From: Cepaea nemoralis
Taxonomy: Eukaryota; Mollusca; Gastropoda; Stylommatophora; Helicidae
DNA length: 64,000 nucleotides
Direction: 5' to 3'
NCBI GenBank assembly: GCA_014155875.1
Contig: JACEFZ010027920.1
Span: forward strand, 186,001-250,000
A program made the position numbers and the translations under genes. Position 1 is the first letter of the stretch. Every line of letters begins with the position of its first letter. This document shows, in pieces, positions 57,201 through 58,745 of the stretch. Under the pieces are notes generated by a model that was not told the origin of the DNA, did not search any database, and saw only the letters and a list, made by a program, of their open reading frames with translations.

Positions 57201-57876
57201 GGTTGCAGTGTTCCCTTATGGGCCGCCACAATCTCACTGGATATATGGTGCTAACTCCACATTTTATAGACAAATCAACACTCGACCAGGGATGTCAACA
57301 TCAGGCCGAACACCTTTACTTCCCATAACATTTCACAGTGCCCATTTTAGGATTTCAATTGACTTAGGAGCCCAGGTAATTGAAATAAACTGCTATATTG
57401 TGGCCACCCAAAAGATAATTACTGAACAATAAAAATATAATAAAACAGGTTACAGTTGCACAATAATTGTGTAACCTGTTTTATTATAATTTTTTTAAAT
57501 ACTAATGGTGACAATTATTATATTTAAACTGAACCGTCAGCAGAGTGACAGTGCTGTTTTACTGAAGGATTCTGAAAATACTGGAAATCATTCATTGCAG
57601 CTGAACTTCGCTGAGAAGATGGCAACGGATGTTATAGAAGGTTATACAATAAAGCTGTTACTTCAATTTTTGACTTCATAAATTAGGAAAACAGCAGTAG
57701 AATACCTGTTTCTCCTGGAGTTGTTGCCGTTCCTCAAATTTTTCCAGAGTGACTGGAGACAGACCAGCCACTTTTCGTTTCAAATTATAGCGGTGCCAAT
57801 CGGTCTTATAATGAAGACGGCCCAAATTAGCATCTTGAAACGCAACACTACACGTTAAACAAGTTAAAGACGACAT
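24089..57876 (-). CDS. ZNF622: ZNF622 (Rei1-like) gene, seven coding exons, complete
   Basis: Encodes a 372-residue homologue of human ZNF622 and yeast Rei1, cytosolic factors in late 60S ribosomal-subunit maturation (Rei1 is needed to recycle Arx1/Alb1). Exons in transcription order: 57876-57706, 55210-54976, 52293-52111, 35991-35829, 28896-28796, 25557-25423, 24219-24089. Every junction has gt/ag borders and compatible phases, and the total is exactly 373 codons. Four C2H2 fingers: C6/C9/H22/H28, C70/C73/H86/H92, C156/C159/H172/H176 and C206/C209/H225/H231. Family hallmarks include HYKTDWHRYNLKRKV, CLWCNEKGKRF, DFYDYTSSYPDG, GHRSLVKYYKQ and ALGWTGSSG. It is shorter than human ZNF622 (477 aa), mainly in the acidic linker between fingers 2 and 3. 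The introns (up to about 16 kb) are filled with transposons. The start was chosen because MSSLTC aligns with the family start; an in-frame ATG five codons upstream is an alternative. Confidence 0.93.
24501..24705 (+). mobile_element. tRNA-derived SINE, gttcgaaacacagctg head family
   Basis: In ZNF622 intron 6. Reads gctggctccgtgatgca, ctttcaaaacacagctgcgg, gcagactgccttgtgctggg, cagaaagcaatggcaaacta, ending near gactacgatgtcc. The B box has decayed to cttTcaaaac. Confidence 0.75.
25423..25557 (-). CDS. ZNF622: ZNF622 exon 6
   Basis: Encodes SVIGHRSLVKYYKQNL ... AHYKALGWTGSS, the strongly conserved HRSL-YYKQ and ALGW segments of the family. Donor gtttgt. Confidence 0.95.
25850..26085 (-). mobile_element. 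Degraded tRNA-derived SINE (ggctccc family)
   Basis: In ZNF622 intron 5. The plus strand shows cctaagatggatttggtgct, agatccacatgtttacggac, agacatttcctggtac and gatttacacccatgac, similar in order to 6600-7160. Confidence 0.45.
26280..27250 (-). mobile_element. BovB/RTE-like LINE fragment, split by a SINE
   Basis: Minus strand: LLFTDDQCLFYSDES (RT catalytic box, TDD in place of ADD), NMNINTAKAEVIQVSR, then TYIERQKIKWFGHLTRM, and after the SINE insertion IDDIKDVHSHRMTLSNATH. The order matches the RT palm to C-terminus of such LINEs. Stops and shifts disable it. It lies in ZNF622 intron 5. Confidence 0.75.
26425..26594 (+). mobile_element. Short SINE with (GAA)n tail and 13-bp TSD, copy 2
   Basis: The cleanest copy: 144 bp (26438-26581) between perfect direct repeats gtatcagatcttc at 26425-26437 and 26582-26594. 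It begins ccccgggaaggttaaccc and ends with the hairpin catccgg/ccggatg and gaacgaagaagaagaaga. It interrupts the LINE at 26280-27250. Confidence 0.92.
27463..27602 (+). mobile_element. Short SINE with (GAA)n tail, copy 3
   Basis: Starts tgggaaggttaacccagtca and ends aacgcagaagaag. Imperfect flanking repeats gtacagttataatac and gtacagttgcaatat are a likely TSD. The hairpin loop region is altered. Confidence 0.8.
27661..27806 (-). mobile_element. Short SINE with (GAA)n tail, copy 4
   Basis: Inverted relative to copy 3 and only about 58 bp away, tails facing each other. Flanked by aaacagggt on both sides, a 9-bp TSD. Confidence 0.85.
28110..28620 (+). mobile_element. LINE 3' end with terminal C2H2 finger
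   Basis: 5'-truncated copy. Shifting frames read CWAGHLTRMPDCRHLKKLFY, then a Cys-poor remnant of the terminal finger (IFRVKIGLTSRLRTHG). The usual SP-C-C pair of this LINE group's terminal zinc finger appears lost. Ends near tggtcatcatcatacttgat. In ZNF622 intron 5. Confidence 0.65.
28796..28896 (-). CDS. ZNF622: ZNF622 exon 5
   Basis: Short exon coding SSYPDGKDKQ ... VSLEELDGDDYSLTLPS plus one base of the next Gly codon. The acceptor ctag follows a T-rich tract. Confidence 0.93.
29070..29300 (-). mobile_element. RTE-like LINE fragment
   Basis: The minus strand shows a VIEQSKQKLHF, KVFKSVLLKMSE and NLFFCMAVNVEMW order that corresponds to the RIGQAKAAF ... EPVLLYGSESW stretch of the 58-61 kb LINE after several frameshifts. 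Old fragment in intron 4. Confidence 0.55.
29632..29705 (+). mobile_element. tRNA-like SINE head
   Basis: Reads gccgcatggtctagtggtta (A box tggtctagtgg), cgcttcacacac, then gggtttgtttccggg (B box). It is similar to a tRNA-Val with a CAC-like anticodon, but stem pairing is imperfect, so I read it as a tRNA-derived SINE head or tRNA pseudogene. It is cut off by the LTR-like sequence beginning at 29706. Confidence 0.55.
29706..29966 (+). repeat. Left 261-bp LTR-like repeat
   Basis: tgtagcagaatgtattagtt ... acatcacattgttaca, with aataaagcttg about 70 bp before the end. Nearly identical to 35149-35407. Confidence 0.7.
32235..32489 (+). repeat. Noisy copy of the LTR-like repeat
   Basis: Same order as 35149-35407 with indels (gggtagagaagtattag at the start, cacatttttaca at the end). 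Part of the tandem duplication. Confidence 0.75.
32895..33055 (-). pseudogene. Frameshifted duplicate of ZNF622 exon 4
   Basis: Matches exon 4 at 35829-35991 base for base apart from scattered indels (for example a poly-T run at about 32982-32990) and a changed donor (tcgtataatg against acgtataatc). The acceptor region reads cgcctggg in place of cgcctgtgg. It could not be read through. Likely an assembly duplicate, otherwise a dead exon. Confidence 0.85.
33291..33375. other. GC homopolymer junk at the duplication junction
   Basis: Runs of C and G (ccccccccgggcccccgagg, ggggttttggggccccgggg, gggggcccccccccccttaa) that match nothing else in this AT-rich window and sit exactly at the junction of the two duplicate copies. 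It has the appearance of consensus failure. Confidence 0.75.
35149..35407 (+). repeat. Right 259-bp LTR-like repeat
   Basis: tgtagcagaatgtattagtt ... tgttaca, preceded by aaaacataggaagg. See the element entry at 29706-35407. Confidence 0.7.
35829..35991 (-). CDS. ZNF622: ZNF622 exon 4
   Basis: Encodes EKVALGHLCLWCNEKGKRF, RKHMIDKGHCKMF and EYSDFYDY, i.e. zinc finger 4 and the conserved acidic end. The donor is gtaagt. A second, frameshifted copy of this exon lies at 32895-33055. Confidence 0.95.
36625..36933 (-). repeat. Three 103-bp tandem repeats in LINE 3' UTR
   Basis: Units start at cacaca near 36625, 36728 and 36831 and contain ctttcgattcggactttcca, aatggatttgctatccaagc and cactaggacacttttccacc. 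The right arm of the palindrome carries two units (about 45229-45430). Confidence 0.9.
36922..37718 (-). pseudogene. LINE RNase H and C-terminal Cys segment, left arm
   Basis: The frame 37718-37275 carries the RNase H motifs FKAEVEALKTA (Glu), AIFTDAKSAVSIL (Asp) and IPSHCSIPGNEEADRLAKEG (His/Asp). The DGSA motif with the first Asp is in the preceding frame at about 37690. After a shift near 37280 the frame 37137-36922 carries CNCRTGKMTAKHLLQDCP, a zinc-knuckle-like end. Confidence 0.85.
37643..39138 (-). pseudogene. LINE reverse transcriptase, left arm, broken
   Basis: Two frames. 39138-38521 covers the RT fingers and palm: NGYRPISLLSCVGKLMERI, AGFRKYRSTEDQITYI, VWVDLEKAFDKVW, VPQGGVLSPTLFLAYIND and the catalytic FADDLAIW box. 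38491-37643 continues with the thumb and connection (LGVTFDRRLTW, RPVLEYGIAAW). Frameshifts near 39130 and 38510, compared with the right arm, are single-base differences. Confidence 0.85.
39181..40599 (-). pseudogene. LINE APE endonuclease, left arm
   Basis: 40599-40381 reads LNILQWNAEGVYKKSSL, CIQETHLNANR and FDREGHKGGVVIL. After a stop or shift at about 40380, frame 40353-39181 (390 codons) continues IYNLYSPADKD, CIVVGDFNSRSERWGYP, WLTTSTPDLAFC and GSDHRPIKLV. These are the APE-type catalytic blocks (N, QE, Y, GDFN, SDH). The end contains KKKKSPGKDGITNEML, the start of the RT. Confidence 0.87.
41431..42456 (+). pseudogene. LINE endonuclease region, right arm, broken
   Basis: Three overlapping frames (41431-41724, 41600-41974, 42187-42456) together show ILQWNAEGVYNK, CIQETHLNANR, IVGDFNSRSERWGYP and MPRWNYKRADWDRF. 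Shifts lie near 41650, 41960 (ggaggctggg where the left arm has ggaggactggg) and 42180, where a stop replaces a Gln codon of the left arm. Confidence 0.85.
42786..44462 (+). CDS. LINE reverse transcriptase ORF, right arm (558 codons)
   Basis: Longest open frame of this LINE family in the window. Domain order: KKKSPGKDGITNEML (about residue 20), VPKKGKDLEEPNGYRPISLL, AGFRKYRSTEDQITYI, VWIDLEKAFDKVW (first catalytic Asp), VPQGGVLSPTLFLAYIND, FADDLAIWTSE (catalytic DD, about residue 240), YLGVTFDRRLTW, RPVLEYGIAAW, and the beginning of RNase H (HAYTDGSAKDSI, about residue 540). It stops at 44462, where the left arm also breaks, in the middle of RNase H. Reverse transcriptase copies the element RNA at the nicked target. 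As the upstream endonuclease frame is broken, the copy is presumably inactive. Confidence 0.88.
   Translation: MMANLTMEEMEQAMNTLKKKKSPGKDGITNEMLIGLGTKAKKKLLAVLNNSWKRGIVPQAWKEAILIPVPKKGKDLEEPNGYRPISLLSCVGKLMERIINGRLTWHLEENKLLTPHQAGFRKYRSTEDQITYIAQEIEDAFQEKKHTLAVWIDLEKAFDKVWKEGLKVKLQKMHVCGKMYKWISQYLENRTARTKVQGQTSKMMLLEQGVPQGGVLSPTLFLAYINDITENFPARVHTSSFADDLAIWTSEEYISTANSRIQQALLALEDWSKSWLVKISEEKTTCTVFSLSNKTQQPKLVLNGKILCHEENPNYLGVTFDRRLTWKTQVEKNRTRARQRMAIMKKLAGTTWGADEKVLKKLYTGRVRPVLEYGIAAWATAAKSNFNKISRVQNQGMRIITGSLKTTPINELEKITCLQPMQDRRDSRAQQQAEKFRRLTDHPMYNRFNGFGKGRLKRSNFVETAKRKIRADPILNISTVKPIYNAHNFPAWRQQQLPEMIENIPGIEKKNTQNETERRKITLNYIKEHYPSSNWTHAYTDGSAKDSIKNGGGGILLI
44471..45182 (+). pseudogene. 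LINE RNase H and C-terminal Cys segment, right arm
   Basis: Frame 44471-44950 has FKAEVEALKTA, AIFTDAKSAVSIL and IPLHCSIPGNEEADRLAKEG; the Ser of the usual PSHC is Leu here. A second frame, 44811-45182, gives FRLRTGHNRLKHHLFNKLKI, CNCGTGKMTAKHLLQECP and the natural stop after FNYIQVDI. Confidence 0.85.
45739..45882 (+). mobile_element. SINE-like terminal segment of the right-arm LINE
   Basis: Begins cccgggaaggttaacccagt and ends gaacgcagaagaagaagaaa. It is the same 144-bp sequence that occurs alone at 26438-26581, mirrored by 36172-36318 at the other end of the palindrome. Confidence 0.85.
45883..46090. other. Unassigned AT-rich sequence
   Basis: Nothing recognised; right flank of the palindrome. 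Confidence 0.3.
46091..46165 (+). mobile_element. Tiny LINE 3' end (family of 47.1-51.1 kb)
   Basis: atacaagagacaacactgta, gatataaacaatgaatttca, agcaaacaaaagaagaagaa. This matches the final codons and tail of the LINE ending at 51090 (atacaagagacgacattgca). A copy truncated to about 75 bp. Confidence 0.75.
46249..46421 (-). mobile_element. Short SINE with (GAA)n tail, copy 5
   Basis: The SINE (about 46259-46411, minus) is flanked by agatggattc on both sides (about 46250-46259 and 46411-46420), a 10-bp TSD. Confidence 0.85.
46515..46640. repeat. 63-bp tandem duplication
   Basis: agcacaggacagccaccgga starts at 46519 and again at 46582. Each unit ends ctaaatacactcatcatta. Preceded by a G-run at 46499-46509. 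Confidence 0.9.
46848..46945 (-). mobile_element. Truncated mariner-like terminal fragment
   Basis: tacgagggtaagttaataag, then tcacaaatggctgtagaaaa and gataacaacttgaaaccagt match the left end of the mariner remnant at 55862-56619 (terminal repeat and 3' UTR). Similarity stops at about 46942. Confidence 0.75.
47257..48219 (+). pseudogene. LINE endonuclease, third copy
   Basis: Frame 47257-47634 has an N-terminal region then IMHWNAEGVSNKKIEL and CWQETHLNENI, ending at a stop near 47634. Frame 47671-48219 has MIVCGDFNSHSQSWGYDHMD, SWHTTTTPDLAFHS and GGSEHWPVFLTVENE (SEH where SDH is usual). Catalytic blocks are otherwise recognisable. Confidence 0.85.
48240..48891 (+). pseudogene. LINE linker between endonuclease and RT, third copy
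   Basis: Frames 48240-48629 and 48604-48891 overlap. The first has VPRGARKQYKPYWSSELEQL and SLNFERDTMKLWKLIKQLND; the second ends with MRKSPGADGISNEMIRNLG, the N-terminal RT motif. A shift occurs near 48620. Confidence 0.8.
48888..49622 (+). CDS. LINE reverse transcriptase core, third copy (244 codons)
   Basis: Open RT fingers-palm frame: SSYRPISLTSCLCKTLERI, AGFRQCYSTEDQTTYLSQEI, AWIDLKKAFDKVWKEGL (first Asp), VPQGGVLSPTLFLIFINDL, MYADDLVLWS (catalytic YADD) and NTDKCSTTLFT. A stop at 49620 cuts it before the thumb, which continues in another frame (YLGVTFDGRLTW near 49635, RPHLEYGSTAW near 49795). Not a host gene. Confidence 0.87.
   Translation: MIPLLKSGKDGSIASSYRPISLTSCLCKTLERIINHRLQWYIESKNILVPQQAGFRQCYSTEDQTTYLSQEIEDAFQEKKLVLAAWIDLKKAFDKVWKEGLMKKLRNCKVNGRMYKWVKAYLHNRRARVQIDGLKSKKVLLRHGVPQGGVLSPTLFLIFINDLVANLPHGIKAAMYADDLVLWSTNEHASVATRLLQRAVDTFAAWANRWCVSINTDKCSTTLFTLSPKQKAGIIQINGTPLRE
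50192..51049 (+). CDS. LINE RNase H and C-terminal domain, third copy (285 codons)
   Basis: Intact C-terminal frame: RVYTDGSAQNAVQNGGAGVY (first Asp), DAEIEAIKIATE (Glu), VVLLTDAKSVLEAL (Asp), WIPSHCGVPGNDRADQLAKEG (His/Asp), then LRLRTGHNRLRNHMYTKFKI and the Cys/His segment CTCGLASQTAEHILQDCP. Ends FIQETTLQI just before the 3' tail. All catalytic residues of a cellular-type RNase H seem present, though the copy as a whole is broken upstream. Confidence 0.88.
   Translation: MRGIFDKEEQNSVQRRTATLSFLDEEYPQDLWIRVYTDGSAQNAVQNGGAGVYIEYPNNTRDTARVPTGKYCHNYDAEIEAIKIATEKLLNTSNGTQPVVLLTDAKSVLEALLSGKLPVLRTLLSELSSQHKVTIQWIPSHCGVPGNDRADQLAKEGAKEEQPDVPVTYHQKKRMIKSVRKPPKPAQDDYHIMDRPEQVIILRLRTGHNRLRNHMYTKFKIGETAMCTCGLASQTAEHILQDCPKYNISRQTFWPRETTVEDKLYGPLCELKKTVQFIQETTLQI
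51190..51345 (+). mobile_element. Diverged tRNA-like SINE with tggcaaactact core
   Basis: tgtagtctaac, then acatggttcaagtcaacaac (B-box-like), then cattcagaagaaatggcaaa and ctacttaatgta, the core seen in the other SINE families. Low conservation. Confidence 0.5.
51655..51895. repeat. 42-bp minisatellite, about five degenerate copies
   Basis: The clearest units are tcacagatcttcacctgatc then ttaatcctggcagtcaaaga, at 51711 and 51753. Flanking units are diverged (catagcttcacttgatcaga; cacagctttactcctgattt). Confidence 0.8.
52111..52293 (-). CDS. ZNF622: ZNF622 exon 3
   Basis: Begins in the acidic stretch DDSDAESWNSSDDEA and carries zinc finger 3 (LEECLFCS ... NHMTAH), then DLEGLITYLG. Ends after one base of a Gly codon at gt. 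Confidence 0.95.
52800..53640 (+). mobile_element. Penelope-like element 3' part with GIY-YIG domain
   Basis: 5'-truncated, decayed element. A first frame (about 52919-53143) reads LNLNGYSTGFIKRHC and ETQGFHPVNLP. After a one-base shift near 53130 the second frame carries the endonuclease. Penelope-like elements join an RT to a C-terminal GIY-YIG nuclease; here only the region after the RT remains. In ZNF622 intron 2. Confidence 0.75.
53148..53633 (+). CDS. GIY-YIG endonuclease domain of a Penelope-like element
   Basis: Open frame of 161 codons, start by convention only, since the real frame begins upstream. The Cys pair in IYQFTCRCEAIYIGRTERQL combines a CxC linker with the GIY-YIG core (the first half reads IYQ and the second YIG). 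RQLHNRVLEHIPNW supplies the Arg and His of the next block, ASSVARHVLESGHVV the HxxxxGH-like block, and FAEAIVINLRKPAL the Glu-containing helix and the NxxxP-like end. In intact elements it nicks target DNA to prime reverse transcription. Confidence 0.8.
   Translation: MQRLQDRLITAVGRTFCAATPVIRHKTTLIPIPAVKEPVALYTKSNCIYQFTCRCEAIYIGRTERQLHNRVLEHIPNWVDKILHTEDGSLGRPTHRNSPASSVARHVLESGHVVERDSAFRVLFNTQSSRLLRFAEAIVINLRKPALCKQKDMLVSLKLPW
53820..54920 (-). mobile_element. RTE-like LINE 3' fragment, split by the mosaic retroelement
   Basis: The minus strand reads SLSLNVRKRVL-like across the insertion site (about 54915 to 54230), then EPVFLYSSDSWNMSEQIRKR, MKAVKMWFLR, CFVEASESK and INGRKGKGRQREIM. It is colinear with 60610-61000 of the full copy. 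Frameshifted. Confidence 0.75.
54240..54907 (+). mobile_element. Mosaic 640-bp retroelement with 14-bp TSD and (CTAA)n tail
   Basis: The insert (54254-54893) lies between perfect repeats aatgatagtgacct at 54240-54253 and 54894-54907. It begins cgcccgtgtgttgccggggc, has a middle block shared with the tRNA-derived SINEs (cgctggaactacggagttcg, gaaagagaccgagccatata), then a 3' block (gttggcattctggcggcggc, gtgaggagcattttgtgtga) and (CTAA)n. No long reading frame. The most complete of three copies; it lies in ZNF622 intron 2, 69 bp from exon 2. Confidence 0.9.
54976..55210 (-). CDS. ZNF622: ZNF622 exon 2
   Basis: Codes residues 58-135 and the first base of codon 136. The acceptor is atcag before GAACAAGG; choosing the nearby caag instead would break the frame with exon 1. 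Contains zinc finger 2 (FCKPCNKPF, NSYENHIRSKKH) and a lysine- and glutamate-rich linker. Confidence 0.93.
55862..56619 (-). mobile_element. Internally deleted mariner-like transposon
   Basis: Terminal inverted repeats tatgaggggaagtcagtaag (left) and, on the minus strand, tacgagggctagtcaataag (right), starting with TA. Between them are pieces of a mariner transposase only. About 0.75 kb, against about 1.3 kb for full mariners. It lies in ZNF622 intron 1. Confidence 0.85.
55965..56487 (-). pseudogene. Mariner transposase remnant
   Basis: The minus strand first gives the N-terminal DNA-binding start (TKCTTKEQRAVVHFLWAKDI), then jumps to RKRPGLLTRGVLLLHDNAR, the segment holding the second catalytic Asp. 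After a frameshift near 56230 it gives LEHPPYSPNLAHSNFHLFGP, KTFRKQSMQFYAAGL and KRWDKWINVGGNYVEK, stop. In PYSPNLAHSN the third catalytic Asp position of the mariner D,D,D triad appears as Asn. The region with the first Asp is deleted. Not functional. Confidence 0.85.
56735..57410. other. Degraded repeat sequence, possibly SINE remnants
   Basis: Stretches such as tgtcctgaggcaaattgggt, acatggtcgtcttc, agccagtctcatgccaac and cccataacatttcacagtgc recall the ggctccc SINE family, but none is intact. A G-run lies at 57100-57109. Confidence 0.3.
57431..57496. repeat. Short perfect hairpin
   Basis: tataataaaacaggttac at about 57436-57453 is mirrored by gtaacctgttttattata at about 57471-57488, with about 17 nt between; A-rich and T-rich extensions lengthen the stem. 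Possibly a small palindromic element. Confidence 0.85.
57706..57876 (-). CDS. ZNF622: ZNF622 exon 1
   Basis: Codes residues 1-57, starting MSSLTCLTC and ending QQLQEKQ at a phase-0 gt donor. It holds zinc finger 1 and the HYKTDWHRYNLKRKV segment typical of the Rei1 family. Confidence 0.95.
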
Positions 57877-58134
57877 GTTGACTAAAACCACAGAGCAGAA
57901 TGATTGCGACAGAGCCAGAAATCAATACTTAAAGCTTAAGTTCACACGATGAGAGGAAGTGGTTCTCAGGGTTGCCACATTATTTTGACCAAAAATATCT
58001 AGAAAGGGCCCAAACAACATCCATAAATATCTAGATTTCGTTGGAAAGTATCTAGGGAAAATATCCAGATTGAGAAAGTAAGAAATTACATATGAAATTA
58101 CTAAAGAAATTACATATGTATTGATCAAAGTTAG
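57877..58134 (-). promoter_or_regulatory. Putative ZNF622 promoter and 5' UTR interval
   Basis: The only non-transposon sequence between the ZNF622 ATG and the divergent LINE. No TATA box or Inr could be fixed by eye. It contains near-repeats around tatctag (58005-58065) and aaattacatatg (58083-58118). Assignment is positional. Confidence 0.4.
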
Positions 58135-58745
58135 TGAAGGACGTTAATGGCTGTCTTAGGGCATCCTCGTCCGGTAGGGACAGTCATGAGCCACAGGTGA
58201 CACCAGACCGTCATCCAGCTACTGATGGCAAAATCTTAACTAAAATAAATAAATTTAGAGTAGGAACATGGAATGTTAGGACATTAAATGAGCTAGGAAA
58301 GTTGACCAATGTTCTAAGAGAGATGGATAGCATGAAAATAAATATACTAGGCGTTAGTGAGATGAGATGGAAGGGATCGGGCAAAATTATAGCTGACAAT
58401 CACACACTAATTTATTCTGGAGGGGATACACATGAAAAAGGTGTAGGAATAATATTAGACGAAAAAACAGCCAAGTCAATTAATGGATACTGGTGTATTT
58501 CAGATAGAGTTATTATGGTAAAAATCAAAGGCAAACCAATAGACATAAATATTTTACAAGTATATGCACCAACAGCAAGCAGTAGTGATGAAGAAATACA
58601 ACACTTTTACGACGAAATAGAAATGGCGATGGCTCAAATTGGATCACAAGAAATAAAGATAATACTTGGTGATTTTAATGCAAAAGTAGGAAAGGGGAAA
58701 AATGGAGGATGTAGTGGGGAATTATGGTTTAGGTACAAGAAATGA
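58134..58745 (+). CDS. APE endonuclease N-terminal frame of the RTE-like LINE
   Basis: 203 codons. Landmarks are FRVGTWNVRTLNELGKL (Asn block), LGVSEMRWKGSG (catalytic Glu), GVGIILDEK, ILQVYAPTASS (Tyr) and IKIILGDFNAKVG (GDFNA). The remaining catalytic block (SDH) is in the next frame, so the domain is split by the frameshift in a gggg run near 58717. In the intact protein it nicks the target strand. The initiator Met in use is uncertain. Confidence 0.87.
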   Translation: MKDVNGCLRASSSGRDSHEPQVTPDRHPATDGKILTKINKFRVGTWNVRTLNELGKLTNVLREMDSMKINILGVSEMRWKGSGKIIADNHTLIYSGGDTHEKGVGIILDEKTAKSINGYWCISDRVIMVKIKGKPIDINILQVYAPTASSSDEEIQHFYDEIEMAMAQIGSQEIKIILGDFNAKVGKGKNGGCSGELWFRYKK

